NCBI GenBank assembly: GCA_964552655.1
Contig: CAZKHG010000015.1
Coordinates: 1 to 64,000, forward strand
Length of the DNA: 64,000 nt
Source of the DNA: CAZKHG01 sp964552655
Lineage (GTDB): Bacteria > Bacteroidota > Bacteroidia > Bacteroidales > Tenuifilaceae
Direction of reading: 5' to 3'
Shown: positions 49,746 through 60,239 of the stretch, one piece after another
How positions within the stretch are numbered: the stretch's first letter is position 1
Layout: each line of letters starts with the position of its first letter
Program-made: the position numbers and the translations under genes
The notes under the pieces: model-generated
What the model was told of the DNA's origin: nothing
Seen by the model: only the letters and a program-made list of their open reading frames with translations
Database searches by the model: none

Positions 49746-51524
49746 TTACTCATCGGAGAACTGAACCAGCAGGCTCCTGTACTCCGAAAAGATTTTTGAT
49801 TTTGAGACAAAGCCCATATAAAATCCCTGGTTCACAACTGGCAGGTTCCAGGCACTAGTCTGCTCAAATTTTTGCATCACGGTCTCCATCGAATCTTCCA
49901 TCGATATGATCGCCGGGGGAACGGTCATCAGCTCACCCACCAGGGTGTCATCGTATTTTTCGGCGTTGAACATGATATTTCTTATCTCATCTAGTAAAAC
50001 TATCCCAATAAAAACGCCATCCCCGTTAATAACCGGGAATATATTCCTCTTGGACTGGCTGATGAGTTTCACCAGGTGTCCCATGCTATCGGTGGGTGCA
50101 ACTTTCAGAAAATCTTTTTCAATTAGGTTCTCCAGCCTCAGCATAGTAAGCACTGCCTTATCCTTGTGATGGGTGATAAGCTCTCCCCGTATGGCAAGCT
50201 GCTTGGCATAAATGGAATGCGGTTCAAAGTACATCACAGTGATAAACGAAATGGTGGAGGCAATGATCAGCGGAATAAAAAGTGCATACCCGCCGGTAAT
50301 CTCGGCAATTAAAAAGATAGCCGTTAAAGGTGCATGCATTACCCCGGCCATCACCCCGGCCATTCCTATCAGGGCAAAATTGCTCTCCGAGATATTAATA
50401 AAGCTGAACTGATTTATCAGCTTGGCCACAAAAAATCCGGAAATACCACCCATGAATAAAGACGGGGCGAATGTTCCTCCTATTCCCCCGGCGCCAGTAG
50501 TGGATGCCATTGCCACAACCTTAGTGATGAGAATCAGGACCAGGGCAATTAATATTAACCAATACTGATCCTTAAACGAATACAATAAGCTGTTGTTGAA
50601 CAGATCGGCAATATTCCCGTTAAGCAGAGACTGAAGGGTGTTATACCCCTCGCCATATAAAGGGGGAAATACAAAAATGAGAAAACCTAGTATTATGCTG
50701 CCAATAAACCATTTTTTGTATGCATTTGAAAATGAGGAGTACCATTTTTCTATCCTCATTGATCCACGAATAAAATAAACTGATATGAACCCGCAAAAGA
50801 TGCCAAGTACAATGTACCAGGGAATGTTATGAACGTAGAATGGTTTAACAACCTGATATGTGAAAATTACATTGCTCCCTAGCAGAAAATAGGAAACCGA
50901 AGCTGCTGTTACTGCAGATATGAGCAGAGGAACAATTGACGACATAGTTAAATCCAACATTAACACCTCAAGGGTAAAAAGCAGCCCTGCAAGAGGTGCC
51001 TTGAAAATGGAAGCAATGGCTCCTGCCGCACCACATCCAACAAGCAGGGTGATTGTCCGGTAGTTTAACCGAAAAAAGCGCCCTATATTTGAACCAATGG
51101 CCGACCCGGTAAGTACAATTGGCGCCTCAGCACCCACCGAACCTCCAAACCCGATAGTTAACGAGCTGGAAATAATGGAGCTATATGTGTTGTGTGACTT
51201 AAGTCTGCTGCTGTTTCTTGAAATAGCGTAAAGAATCTTGGAAATACCATGCCCAATGTTATCCTTTACAAAAAACTTAATGAACAGTATGGTTAAAAGA
51301 ATACCAATACCGGGTAGCGCAAGAAAAATATAACTTTCGGTTCCTTTTTCAAGAATCCTTTCTAAAATTCTAACTGTAAGATGGACAGTATTTTTCAATA
51401 TCACGGCGGCCAAACCGCTCAGAATTCCAACTACAAAACTTAAAAGGATTACCTGCCTCTGGAGGCTAAGCCTCTGGAGGCTGGCAATAAACTTAAGCTG
51501 GTATTTTTGAAACCTGATATTCAT
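49746..51524 (-). CDS. ClC-family chloride channel/transporter with CBS pair
   Basis: 592 residues. ClC membrane core (about 20-440) with selectivity-filter motifs GFGGSVGAEAP (the gating Glu is kept in GAE), GCGAAGAIASIFKAPLAG, and GAGGIGGTFAPSLFMGG, and a C-terminal CBS pair (about 460-585). The external gating Glu is present, which is found in both channels and H+/Cl- exchangers, so the mode is undecided. Monocistronic on the minus strand. Confidence 0.93.
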   Translation of the reverse strand: MNIRFQKYQLKFIASLQRLSLQRQVILLSFVVGILSGLAAVILKNTVHLTVRILERILEKGTESYIFLALPGIGILLTILFIKFFVKDNIGHGISKILYAISRNSSRLKSHNTYSSIISSSLTIGFGGSVGAEAPIVLTGSAIGSNIGRFFRLNYRTITLLVGCGAAGAIASIFKAPLAGLLFTLEVLMLDLTMSSIVPLLISAVTAASVSYFLLGSNVIFTYQVVKPFYVHNIPWYIVLGIFCGFISVYFIRGSMRIEKWYSSFSNAYKKWFIGSIILGFLIFVFPPLYGEGYNTLQSLLNGNIADLFNNSLLYSFKDQYWLILIALVLILITKVVAMASTTGAGGIGGTFAPSLFMGGISGFFVAKLINQFSFINISESNFALIGMAGVMAGVMHAPLTAIFLIAEITGGYALFIPLIIASTISFITVMYFEPHSIYAKQLAIRGELITHHKDKAVLTMLRLENLIEKDFLKVAPTDSMGHLVKLISQSKRNIFPVINGDGVFIGIVLLDEIRNIMFNAEKYDDTLVGELMTVPPAIISMEDSMETVMQKFEQTSAWNLPVVNQGFYMGFVSKSKIFSEYRSLLVQFSDE

Positions 51525-51610
51525 ACTCTGTAGCCGGTGTTAAAAAAATGCTAAAGTAACTTATTTTTAAAAATTATATTCAATATCCACAACTAACAAT
51601 AATGGGCTAG

Positions 51611-51643
51611 ATTGAGTTAATAAAGATAAATAAGTTATATTTG
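51611..51643 (+). promoter_or_regulatory. Possible promoter for the M16 peptidase pair
   Basis: TATATTTG at 51636-51643 fits the -7 TAnnTTTG consensus and an ATTG at 51611-51614 lies 21 bp upstream, a slightly long spacing. The start codon is at 51695. Confidence 0.4.
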
Positions 51644-51694
51644 GAAACAATGAGTGAATACAAAAAGTGCTTAAAAACTCTCAAATAAATCGCA

Positions 51695-52945
51695 ATGATT
51701 GAAATTGAAAAGTTCAGTTTAAATAACGGGTTAAGGGTAATCGTTCACTCAGATTTTACCTCACCCATCGTTTCCCTTAGCCTGCTATACGATGTTGGGG
51801 CTAAAGATGAAGATCCTGACCATACCGGATTCGCTCATCTGTTCGAACACCTGATGTTTGGCGGTTCAGTCAATATCCCCGTGTTTGATGAGCATTTGGA
51901 CAGGGTTGGAGGGGAAAATAACGCCTTTACAAATAACGATTTCACCAACTACTATATCACTATTCCAAAACAAAACCTTGAAACCGCCTTTTGGTTGGAG
52001 AGCGACCGGATGCTTAGCCTCAAATTTTCAAAAAAAAGTCTTGATGTTCAACGCAATGTAGTGGTTGAGGAGTTCAACCAGCGGTACTTAAATCAACCTT
52101 ACGGCGATGTATGGTTGTACCTAAGGCCTTTAGCATATAAAGTTCACCCATACCAATGGCCTACTATCGGGAAAAATCCGGACCATATCAGAAAAGCTAC
52201 GCTGGATGAAGTGAAAACTTTCTTTTTTAAACACTACGCACCGAATAACGCAATACTCTCCATAACCGGACCGGTCTCAAAACAGGAGATTGAGGAAATG
52301 GCGAACACCTGGTTTGGGGAGATAGAATCCCGGCTGGTTCCTGCCCGGAATTTACCAAAGGAACCACCTCAGCTCGAACCCCGGATACTTGAGCTGGAAC
52401 GGGATGTTCCATTCAACTCCATCTATAAGGTGTTCCACATGTGCAACCGAAAACATGAGGATTTTTATACTACCGACCTGATATCCGATCTGCTTTCGAA
52501 CGGGAAATCATCAAGGTTGTACCAGAATCTGGTTAAAGAAAAAAAACTCTTCAGCGATGTTAACGCTTACATTAGCGGAGAAATTGATGAAGGGCTCTTT
52601 GTTGTAACCGGAAGGTTATTCAACTCCACATCGTTTCCGGTTGCTGAGGCTGCCATTGATGAGGAGTTGGCAAAGATATCAAATGGTGATATTGCTGAGT
52701 ATGAACTTGAAAAGGTTAAAAATAAATTTGAATCAAATTTCACATTTGCTGAAACAAGCCTTCTGGAAAAAGCATTAAACCTTTGCTTCTACGAGCTAAT
52801 TGGTAAAGCTGAGGATATAAACTCAGAAGTGGAAAACTACAGAAAAGTTTCCCCAGCCCAAATAAAACGGGTTGCAACAGGGATATTCAGAAAGGAAAAT
52901 TGCTCAACGCTTTACTATAAATCAAGGGCAAGTATAAACCGCTAA
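51695..52945 (+). CDS. M16-family zinc metallopeptidase (active subunit)
   Basis: 416 residues. The inverted zinc motif HxxEH is seen as AHLFEHLMF (His48, Glu51, His52), with the third ligand in RNVVVEEFNQR (Glu125 or 126). No signal peptide is visible, so it may be cytoplasmic or exported otherwise. The next gene encodes an M16 partner without the motif, giving the common active/inactive pair that forms a clam-shell heterodimer. Coupled spacing of 10 bp to the partner gene. Confidence 0.95.
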   Translation: MIEIEKFSLNNGLRVIVHSDFTSPIVSLSLLYDVGAKDEDPDHTGFAHLFEHLMFGGSVNIPVFDEHLDRVGGENNAFTNNDFTNYYITIPKQNLETAFWLESDRMLSLKFSKKSLDVQRNVVVEEFNQRYLNQPYGDVWLYLRPLAYKVHPYQWPTIGKNPDHIRKATLDEVKTFFFKHYAPNNAILSITGPVSKQEIEEMANTWFGEIESRLVPARNLPKEPPQLEPRILELERDVPFNSIYKVFHMCNRKHEDFYTTDLISDLLSNGKSSRLYQNLVKEKKLFSDVNAYISGEIDEGLFVVTGRLFNSTSFPVAEAAIDEELAKISNGDIAEYELEKVKNKFESNFTFAETSLLEKALNLCFYELIGKAEDINSEVENYRKVSPAQIKRVATGIFRKENCSTLYYKSRASINR

Positions 52946-52955
52946 AACAGATCAG

Positions 52956-54251
52956 ATGCCCGAAAGAAAATACCCACCTAAACGGATGGCTAATGGCAAA
53001 ATCAGCATTAACAAAGCCGAGGAAGTAATTCTGGGCAACGGGATCCGTTTACTTTTGATCAATGCCGGCACACAGGATGTAAGCAGGATTGAATTTCATT
53101 TCCCGGCAGGCTCACGTTACCAGTCCAGATCATTAGTGGCTCGTACAACATTTTCGATGCTAACCGAAGGAACAAAAAACCTTACCTCTCAACAAATTTC
53201 AGAGAAATTCGATTTTTTCGGGAGCCATGTTGAGCAATCGAACGATCGGGATTTCGGAAAAATCCACCTTTTTTCCCTTAACAAGTACCTCCATGAGTCC
53301 CTGGAACTGTTGGAGAAAATAATAAAAGAACCCATTTTCCCCGAAAGGGAACTAACAACATATTGTTCCAAAGGGAAACAATCACTGATTGTTGACCAGG
53401 AGAAGGTTGCCACGCTTGCCCGCCAGGATTTTTTTAAGGGTTTATACAGTATTGACCATCCCTATGGGACGTATGCTGTTCCAAATCATTATGATGAATT
53501 ATCCAGGAACGACCTGGCTGATTTTCATTCTAACTTTATCAGCTCAAGCACATGCACATTGGTTATGGCAGGAAGGATAAGCGAAAAGCAGGTTAGTGAG
53601 GTTGCCAGATATTTTGGGAATAAAAGATGGGGTAGCTCAAATGTTCAACTTCCCAAATTTCCTGAAATCCCAACGGTTGAAAAAAAGAAGTATTTTACCT
53701 GTAAGGCTGATGCCGTTCAATCGGCCATTCGCATAGGCCGGAGATTGTTTAACAGGAAACATCCCGATTACCCTGGAGTAACCGTTCTTAATGCCATTCT
53801 GGGTGGTTACTTTGGTTCCCGGTTGATGAAAAATATCCGCGAGGATAAGGGTTATACTTATGGCATATCCTCAGCCATTCTGCCATTTAAGGAGGAATGT
53901 ATCCTGGCCATTGGAACTGAAGTTGGTAGCGAATACACAATACCCACCCTTATAGAAATATATTCAGAAATTAACCGTTTACGTGTTGAACCGGTCAGCC
54001 CAGATGAGCTGGATCTGGTTAAAAACTACCTTTTAGGGGAGATTTTGCGTACATTTGATGGTGCTTTTGCCATTGCCGATAGCATTACAGGGCTATTGGA
54101 ATACAATGATTTAGACTATAATTTTTTTGATAGATCTATCGAAATAATAAAAACAATTACTCCCGAACAGCTGCAATTGCTTGCAAATAGCTATTTTCGT
54201 GAGGAAGAATTGGTGGAGTGTGTGGCTGGAGCAATAAGTAATATCAATTAA
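52956..54251 (+). CDS. M16-family peptidase-like subunit (motif-less partner)
   Basis: 431 residues, same fold as the preceding protein, but the HxxEH position reads SLVARTTFSMLTEGT, so no zinc is bound. The C-terminal R/Y substrate motif region (NIREDKGYTYGISSAI, about 294-309) is present, as expected for a partner that contributes substrate binding. 2 bp upstream of the T9SS cargo gene, so the three genes look like one operon. Confidence 0.93.
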   Translation: MPERKYPPKRMANGKISINKAEEVILGNGIRLLLINAGTQDVSRIEFHFPAGSRYQSRSLVARTTFSMLTEGTKNLTSQQISEKFDFFGSHVEQSNDRDFGKIHLFSLNKYLHESLELLEKIIKEPIFPERELTTYCSKGKQSLIVDQEKVATLARQDFFKGLYSIDHPYGTYAVPNHYDELSRNDLADFHSNFISSSTCTLVMAGRISEKQVSEVARYFGNKRWGSSNVQLPKFPEIPTVEKKKYFTCKADAVQSAIRIGRRLFNRKHPDYPGVTVLNAILGGYFGSRLMKNIREDKGYTYGISSAILPFKEECILAIGTEVGSEYTIPTLIEIYSEINRLRVEPVSPDELDLVKNYLLGEILRTFDGAFAIADSITGLLEYNDLDYNFFDRSIEIIKTITPEQLQLLANSYFREEELVECVAGAISNIN

Positions 54252-54253
54252 AG

Positions 54254-55912
54254 ATGAAAAGAGTATATATTATTATTTCCTTTTTATTCCTTATTTTCTA
54301 TAGCAGTTCTTTAATTGCTCAGGTTAACACTAAACCCAAACCCCCAACATTTAACTATTTAACAATAAATCCCACCACTGGCAATCCAACCCTGTTTTGG
54401 ACAGCTCCTGCTTTTGATCCATTATTTCCAGTTCCAACTGGTTATATCATTTATCGAATAATTGATGGGATAAGGGTTGAAATTGCCAAGGTTGATAATG
54501 CAACCTTTTCCTTTACAGACTTAAGTTCAATTTCTGATGTATCGCGACTTACATATACTCTGGCATCTGATGGGCTTAGTGAACCAAGCCAGCTCACAAC
54601 CGATCATTCGAATATTTTCCTTCGTTCAGAATACGACAGCTGCAATAAAAAAATCAACCTTATTTGGGATTTGTACCAGGGCTGGAACAACAGCGTTATT
54701 GCTCCATTTTATGATGTCTATATTGGGGATAACCCGGATTGGGCATCTTTCCAGCTAGCTGCATCGGTTGATAGGTTTAGCGGCAGGTATATCATTAATA
54801 ATGTTCAGGAGAACCAGCATTACTATGCCTATGTTACGGCAAAACGAACTGATGCGCCCTACACTACTTTCTCTAATCTTCACCATATTTATACCAAAAT
54901 GGCCAGGCATCCCAGCTACATCACACTCGATTCAATTATTGCTGAGGATAACGGGAACAGGCTGGCTTTTACCATTGATCCAGTAACCGAGTTACGGAGA
55001 TTTAAAGTTGTTCGCTGGGAGATATCTGATACCAACCGGAGTATTTTTAGCGCCAAGGACACCCTTCACAGGTTTAAAAACCCGAATACAATCTCCTATC
55101 TTGACCAAAGCGACAGCTGGGCAGCTAGAACAAGGTCATTCCATTACAAAATAGATGCAATGAATGGTTGCATTGTACTGGCAATTCCGGAAAAAAAGGA
55201 TACCCTGTTTAAAGTAGTCTCCGTTTCAAACCTGCCAAATACTATCATTACCAAGGTGTATGCTAAAACCAATAAAAATGAGATAACCTGGACACCTTTC
55301 ATAGATACTCTGCGATCTTCCTACAAATCCAACACAGTGAGGTATAAGGTAACAAGATTTGTTGAGCTGAATGGGGTAAATGATTCCATGAATATTCTCG
55401 ACAGGTTGATTCCCAACCCGGTAGAACTCTATAAGCGCGATAAAAGTTATAAATATTTAAACAGGGATTTGGTTGATGAATCCGCCTCTTTTACTGATGA
55501 TATATCTGATTTTGAATGGAAAGGGTATTCGCAAAAGTTTTGTTACCAGGTTGAAGCAATTGAAACCAACCCAGGTGGCAATCAGGTAATGCTTAGCCGA
55601 TCCCGCAAAGTGTGTACAGAGGTAGTTCCCGGGGTAACAATGCCCGATGCCATCAAACCTAAAGATTTCACCGTAGTTAACGGTCATGCCCGGAACATGC
55701 TTACCCCTGTTATAAATTTTGAGGCCAACTATTCGCTATACATTTACAGCCGCTGGGGTGAAGTTGTTTTTGAGGGCAGAAATCAGGGATGGGACGGTAA
55801 ACTACGAAATGGACAATTCGTAAAAGAGGGCACCTATACCTACCGGCTGGTTATAAACACCTTGGGTAACCGGGATGTAATTAAAATTGGTAGTGTAACA
55901 GTAGTTTACTAG
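54254..55912 (+). CDS. Secreted fibronectin-like protein with T9SS type B (CHU_C) sorting domain
   Basis: 552 residues. Signal peptide (about 1-22, ending LIAQ). Several fibronectin-III/Ig-like strands (PTTGNPTLFWTAPAF, KKINLIWDLYQGWNN, NEITWTPFIDTLRSS), then a C-terminal gliding-motility-associated CHU_C domain (about 470-552) with SLYIYSRWGEVVFEG, GWDGKLRNGQFVKEGTYTYRL: the T9SS type B sorting signal. It should be exported across the outer membrane and held at the surface or released. Possible link to the M16 pair in the same unit is inferred from position only. Confidence 0.9.
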   Translation: MKRVYIIISFLFLIFYSSSLIAQVNTKPKPPTFNYLTINPTTGNPTLFWTAPAFDPLFPVPTGYIIYRIIDGIRVEIAKVDNATFSFTDLSSISDVSRLTYTLASDGLSEPSQLTTDHSNIFLRSEYDSCNKKINLIWDLYQGWNNSVIAPFYDVYIGDNPDWASFQLAASVDRFSGRYIINNVQENQHYYAYVTAKRTDAPYTTFSNLHHIYTKMARHPSYITLDSIIAEDNGNRLAFTIDPVTELRRFKVVRWEISDTNRSIFSAKDTLHRFKNPNTISYLDQSDSWAARTRSFHYKIDAMNGCIVLAIPEKKDTLFKVVSVSNLPNTIITKVYAKTNKNEITWTPFIDTLRSSYKSNTVRYKVTRFVELNGVNDSMNILDRLIPNPVELYKRDKSYKYLNRDLVDESASFTDDISDFEWKGYSQKFCYQVEAIETNPGGNQVMLSRSRKVCTEVVPGVTMPDAIKPKDFTVVNGHARNMLTPVINFEANYSLYIYSRWGEVVFEGRNQGWDGKLRNGQFVKEGTYTYRLVINTLGNRDVIKIGSVTVVY

Positions 55913-56021
55913 CCACTTACCTCTGGTAAATTAACACTGATAAAAAACCAAAACCAAAATTCCCGTTTTTTAGCTACTTTTATGTATATTTTATATTTTG
56001 TTTTAAGATCTAATTCAAAGT

Positions 56022-58274
56022 ATGCACCTTCAAACAGAAGAGGAAAAAATTCTTATTCAGCAACGCTATGATGATCTGCTAAAGAGTTGTGTACGATGCA
56101 ACTCTGAGGAGGATTATCAGCTTATCCAAAAAGCATTTAACCTTGCCAACGAAGCCCATAAAGGGGTTCGCAGGAAATCGGGAGAGCCCTATATAATTCA
56201 TCCCATTGCTGTGGCAAAAATTGTTACCGCCGAGATCGGACTTGGGGCAAAATCCATCGCCTGTGCCCTGATGCACGATGTGGTGGAAGATACTGATTAC
56301 ACTGTAGAAGATATCGAACGGTTATTTGGACCTAAAATCGCCTCTATTATAGATGGGTTGACCAAGATAGCCGGAGTATTTGACGCTAACTCATCGCTTC
56401 AAGCCGAGAATTTCCGAAAAATGCTACTAACCTTAACGGACGATATCAGGGTTATCCTTATCAAGCTAGCTGACAGGCTGCACAACATGCGTACCCTCGA
56501 CTCGCTGGCTCCAAATAAACAAATGAAAATTGCCGGTGAAACCATATACCTTTACGCCCCGTTGGCTCACCGTTTGGGTCTATATTCCATTAAGTCCGAA
56601 CTCGAAGATTTAAGCCTAAAGTACCGCTTCCCTCAAATTTATGAGGATATCAAATCGAGAATTATTGATAGCGAGAAACGCAGGATCCAAAATATCAACC
56701 ATTTCTCTTTACCGATAATAAAAAAACTGGAAGAGAACAATATCGATTTTGAGATAAATGGCCGTCCAAAATCTATTTACTCAATATGGAAAAAAATTCA
56801 GACAAAAAATGTAACATTCGATGATATCTACGATTTACTGGCTATACGAATTGTATTTAACCCCTACCCACATATCCCGGAGAAAACCCAGTGCTGGCAT
56901 ATCTACTCCCTTATTACCGATATTTACAAACCCAAACCCGATCGTATCCGCGATTGGGTAAGCACACCAAAGGCGAATGGTTACGAAGCTCTCCATTGCA
57001 CGGTTATGGGCCCTAATGGGCAATGGGTTGAAGTTCAGATACGAACCCGGCGTATGGATGAGATTGCCGAAAGGGGTTTTGCCGCCCATTGGAAATACAA
57101 GGGTACAGATTCTACCAGCCAGGAAAACGAGCTGGATAAATGGATTAAACGGGTTCGCGAAATGCTGGAAAGCCCCGAAGCCAATGCCCTTGAATTCCTA
57201 GATGAGTTTAAGCTAAACTTGTTCTCATCAGAAATTGTGGTTTTTACCCCAAAAGGTGAAACAAAAACCCTCCCCAAAGGTGCTACAGCTCTGGACTTTG
57301 CATACGAGATCCATTCTGAAATTGGCAACAAAGCCATTGGAGCTAAAATCAACCATAAGCTGGTTTCCCTTAGCCATGAGCTGAACAGCGGCGACCAGGT
57401 TGAAATAATTACAGCCACTACCCAAAAACCAAGTTGGGAGTCGCTGAATTATGTCTTTACTGCCAAAGCAAAAACCGCAATCAAATCCGCACTTAAAGCT
57501 GAAACAAAGAACAGAACTGAAAAAGGACAAAATCTTCTGGAAGAAAAGCTGGCTGAACTGGGAATAACCCCATCATCCAGAGTTTTTAAAAAGATTTTAC
57601 CTGCATACGATGTAGTCACCAAAGACGAGCTTTACAGCAAGATTGGTTCCGGGTTAATTACCCTGAATGACCTGAAAAAAATCCTCAAAAAGAATACTAA
57701 AAGTAAATGGATCCGATACTGGGGACTCCAGCTATCCAAAACATCAAAAAAAGATGATGATGACGAGATAGAGGAATTTGAACCCGAAAAACAGAAGATT
57801 GATTTTAAGAAACCATACCTTTTAAGGGAAACGCAAGGTGAAGAATCCCCCTCGTACCTGGTAGCCAGGTGCTGTAACCCAATACCTGGTGACGATGTAA
57901 TCGGGTTCATCACCCCCGAGGAAAATGTAATTATCCATAAGGCCACCTGCGTGGAGGCCATCCGGCTGATGTCCCAACACGGCGATAAAATCGTATCTGC
58001 AAAATGGACCACCCATAAAATCCTTTCCTTTTTGGCCAGGATTGAGGTCAGAGGAATGGACCGGATTGGGATTCTGAGCGAGCTGATTAAAGTAATCTCG
58101 GATGAACTACGGGTAAATATCCGTAAACTCAACATTGAGAGCCACGATGGGATATTCGAGAGCAATATTGACCTTTACGTCCATAATGCAACCGACCTGA
58201 ATAACCTGATTATGGATCTGATGAAGATCAAGGGCATCGATACGGTTAAAAGAGTCGAAAAATTCGATGAGTAA
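56022..58274 (+). CDS. Bifunctional (p)ppGpp synthase/hydrolase (RelA/SpoT family)
   Basis: 750 residues. HD hydrolase domain with HDVVEDTDYT (85-94) and a second block IKLADRLHNMRTL; synthetase domain (about 235-360) with GRPKSIYSIWKKI and YDLLAIRIVF; EVQIRTRRMDEIAERGFAAHWKYK; TGS (about 390-455); and a C-terminal ACT domain (about 675-745) with LARIEVRGMDRIGILSELIKV. Both catalytic halves look intact. It sets the stringent response signal in the cytoplasm. It stands alone, then fur 92 bp later. Confidence 0.96.
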   Translation: MHLQTEEEKILIQQRYDDLLKSCVRCNSEEDYQLIQKAFNLANEAHKGVRRKSGEPYIIHPIAVAKIVTAEIGLGAKSIACALMHDVVEDTDYTVEDIERLFGPKIASIIDGLTKIAGVFDANSSLQAENFRKMLLTLTDDIRVILIKLADRLHNMRTLDSLAPNKQMKIAGETIYLYAPLAHRLGLYSIKSELEDLSLKYRFPQIYEDIKSRIIDSEKRRIQNINHFSLPIIKKLEENNIDFEINGRPKSIYSIWKKIQTKNVTFDDIYDLLAIRIVFNPYPHIPEKTQCWHIYSLITDIYKPKPDRIRDWVSTPKANGYEALHCTVMGPNGQWVEVQIRTRRMDEIAERGFAAHWKYKGTDSTSQENELDKWIKRVREMLESPEANALEFLDEFKLNLFSSEIVVFTPKGETKTLPKGATALDFAYEIHSEIGNKAIGAKINHKLVSLSHELNSGDQVEIITATTQKPSWESLNYVFTAKAKTAIKSALKAETKNRTEKGQNLLEEKLAELGITPSSRVFKKILPAYDVVTKDELYSKIGSGLITLNDLKKILKKNTKSKWIRYWGLQLSKTSKKDDDDEIEEFEPEKQKIDFKKPYLLRETQGEESPSYLVARCCNPIPGDDVIGFITPEENVIIHKATCVEAIRLMSQHGDKIVSAKWTTHKILSFLARIEVRGMDRIGILSELIKVISDELRVNIRKLNIESHDGIFESNIDLYVHNATDLNNLIMDLMKIKGIDTVKRVEKFDE

Positions 58275-58366
58275 ACTATTTTAGTTGTTAGCTGTTAATT
58301 AGCTGATTACTTTTTCAAAAAGTTAGGAAAAAATTACTTATTTTTATCCGATCTAATTAAATATTT

Positions 58367-58831
58367 ATGGGTTGCATCAGCACAAAAGATACAGTTAAAA
58401 AGATATTTATTGATTTCCTGGAACGAAAGGGGCACCGTAAAACCCCTGAACGGTTTGCCATTCTGGATGAGATTTACAATCACGAAGGTCACTTTGATAT
58501 TGAAACCCTTTATATCTACATGAAAAACAAGAAATACAGGGTTAGCAGGGCCACACTTTACAATACCATTGAAATTTTACTTGAATGCGGGCTGGTGATT
58601 AAGCACCAGTTTGGCAAGAATATAGCTCAGTTCGAGAAAGCATACGAATGTAAACAGCACGATCACCTGATATGCACCCGGTGCGGTAAGGTGATTGAGT
58701 TTTGTGATCCCAGAATTCAGGAAATCCAGAATACCGCAGGCAAAACAATGAATTTCAGGATTTCGCACCATTCACTATACCTTTATGGCACTTGCCAGGA
58801 ATGCTTTGAGGAGCTGGAAAATAACAGCTAG
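58367..58831 (+). CDS. Fur-family transcriptional regulator
   Basis: 154 residues. Winged-helix N-terminal domain ([32 protein letters not shown], then [19 protein letters not shown]), and a dimerisation domain with structural zinc cysteines C103/C106 ([11 protein letters not shown]) and C143/C146 (GTCQEC), plus His ligands in [10 protein letters not shown]. Fur, Zur and PerR cannot be separated with certainty; the ligand pattern suits Fur. Terminator follows at 58863. Confidence 0.92.
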   Translation: MGCISTKDTVKKIFIDFLERKGHRKTPERFAILDEIYNHEGHFDIETLYIYMKNKKYRVSRATLYNTIEILLECGLVIKHQFGKNIAQFEKAYECKQHDHLICTRCGKVIEFCDPRIQEIQNTAGKTMNFRISHHSLYLYGTCQECFEELENNS

Positions 58832-58862
58832 TAGTTGTTCCGCAAAATATTTTCAACAGCAA

Positions 58863-58891
58863 AAAATATCAACAGTATATGTTGATATTTT
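58863..58891 (+). terminator. Terminator of the fur gene
   Basis: Palindrome AAAATATCAACA / TGTTGATATTTT with loop GTATA, followed by TCATTTAATG. AT-rich but long. Confidence 0.6.
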
Positions 58892-58960
58892 CATTTAATG
58901 GCACCCCAAAAAATTGTATCTTTATCTGCTTTTTAAAGAAAATCTTAAACCATTTATGCT

Positions 58961-60229
58961 ATGAAAGTTGATGTTCTGTTAGGCCTTCAGTGGGGGGATG
59001 AAGGCAAAGGTAAAGTTGTGGATGTCCTTACCCCAAACTACGATGTAATAGCCCGTTTCCAGGGAGGCCCAAACGCCGGGCATTCCCTTGAATTCAAGAA
59101 CATTAAACACGTTCTCCATACTATTCCCTCGGGAATATTTCATCCTGATAAACTCAATATTATTGGCAATGGGGTAGTAATTGATCCAATAATATTTGCA
59201 AAAGAGGTTGAAACCCTTGCTAAAATGGGTGTAAACCCAGTGAAAACGGTTCAAATATCAAAAAAAGCCCATTTGATCCTACCATCACACCGTGAGCTGG
59301 ATGCCGCATCAGAAGCGGCAAAGGGGAAAGGGAAAATCGGTTCTACCCTAAAAGGAATTGGTCCAACCTACATGGATAAAACCGGTCGTAACGGCCTGCG
59401 GGTTGGCGATATTCTAAGAACTGACTTTAAGGATCGTTACAACATCCTCAAGAACAAGCACAAAGATATTCTTCGGCAGTACGAGTATCGAAGCGACATT
59501 GAACGTCACGAAAAGGAGTGGTTTAAAGGAATTGAGGTGATGAAAGGGTTCGAACTCATTGACTCAGAATATACCATAAACTCACTACTCCATAATGGTA
59601 AGAGGATTCTGGCAGAAGGCGCACAGGGAGCATTGCTTGATATTGATTTTGGTTCTTACCCCTACGTAACCTCATCAAATACTATTTGTGCCGGTGCATG
59701 TACCGGACTGGGGCTTGCCCCGCAAAAAATTGGTGAGGTGATTGGTATTTTCAAGGCCTATTGCACCAGGGTTGGTTCCGGCCCCTTCCCCACTGAACTG
59801 GAAAATTCCATCGGCGAGGAAATTCGGAAAATTGGGGTTGAGTTTGGGGCTACAACTGGCCGTCCGAGGCGATGTGGCTGGCTCGATCTGGTTGCACTTA
59901 AGTATGCCATCATGCTAAACGGGGTTACATCCCTGATCATGATGAAGGCTGATGTACTGGATACCTTTGAAACCATCTATGTGGCTACAGCCTATAAGAT
60001 CAATGGCAAAATCACTTCAACCATACCCTATGAAATTGATCTGCCCATTGAACCAGTTTACAAAGAGTTCAAAGGATGGAAAACAAACATTACCAGCTTG
60101 AAAAAAGAATCAGAGCTACCTGTTGCCCTGTTGGATTACATTAAATTTATAGAAAGCGAAACCGGAATCCCAATAAATATAGTTTCAGTTGGACCAGACA
60201 GGGATGCAACGATAATCAGAAAAAGTTGA
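58961..60229 (+). CDS. purA: Adenylosuccinate synthetase
   Basis: 422 residues, full length. First committed step from IMP to AMP. GTP-binding GLQWGDEGKGKVVD near the N-terminus, the GGPNAGHS loop, the KGIGPTYMDK region, FGATTGRPRRCGWLD and KADVLDTFETI blocks are all present. Position after fur with its own start region. Ten bases separate it from a convergent gene. Confidence 0.97.
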   Translation: MKVDVLLGLQWGDEGKGKVVDVLTPNYDVIARFQGGPNAGHSLEFKNIKHVLHTIPSGIFHPDKLNIIGNGVVIDPIIFAKEVETLAKMGVNPVKTVQISKKAHLILPSHRELDAASEAAKGKGKIGSTLKGIGPTYMDKTGRNGLRVGDILRTDFKDRYNILKNKHKDILRQYEYRSDIERHEKEWFKGIEVMKGFELIDSEYTINSLLHNGKRILAEGAQGALLDIDFGSYPYVTSSNTICAGACTGLGLAPQKIGEVIGIFKAYCTRVGSGPFPTELENSIGEEIRKIGVEFGATTGRPRRCGWLDLVALKYAIMLNGVTSLIMMKADVLDTFETIYVATAYKINGKITSTIPYEIDLPIEPVYKEFKGWKTNITSLKKESELPVALLDYIKFIESETGIPINIVSVGPDRDATIIRKS

Positions 60230-60239
60230 TACAATTTAC

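Noticed and set aside
52956..54251. Second M16 gene as a decayed pseudogene
   Set aside because: The frame is intact and full length and the substrate-side motif is kept; motif-less partners are normal in M16 pairs.
58275..58310. Heptamer repeat downstream of the RelA/SpoT gene (GTTGTTA, GCTGTTA)
   Set aside because: Only two weakly matching units are visible; too short and divergent to assign to the heptamer family.
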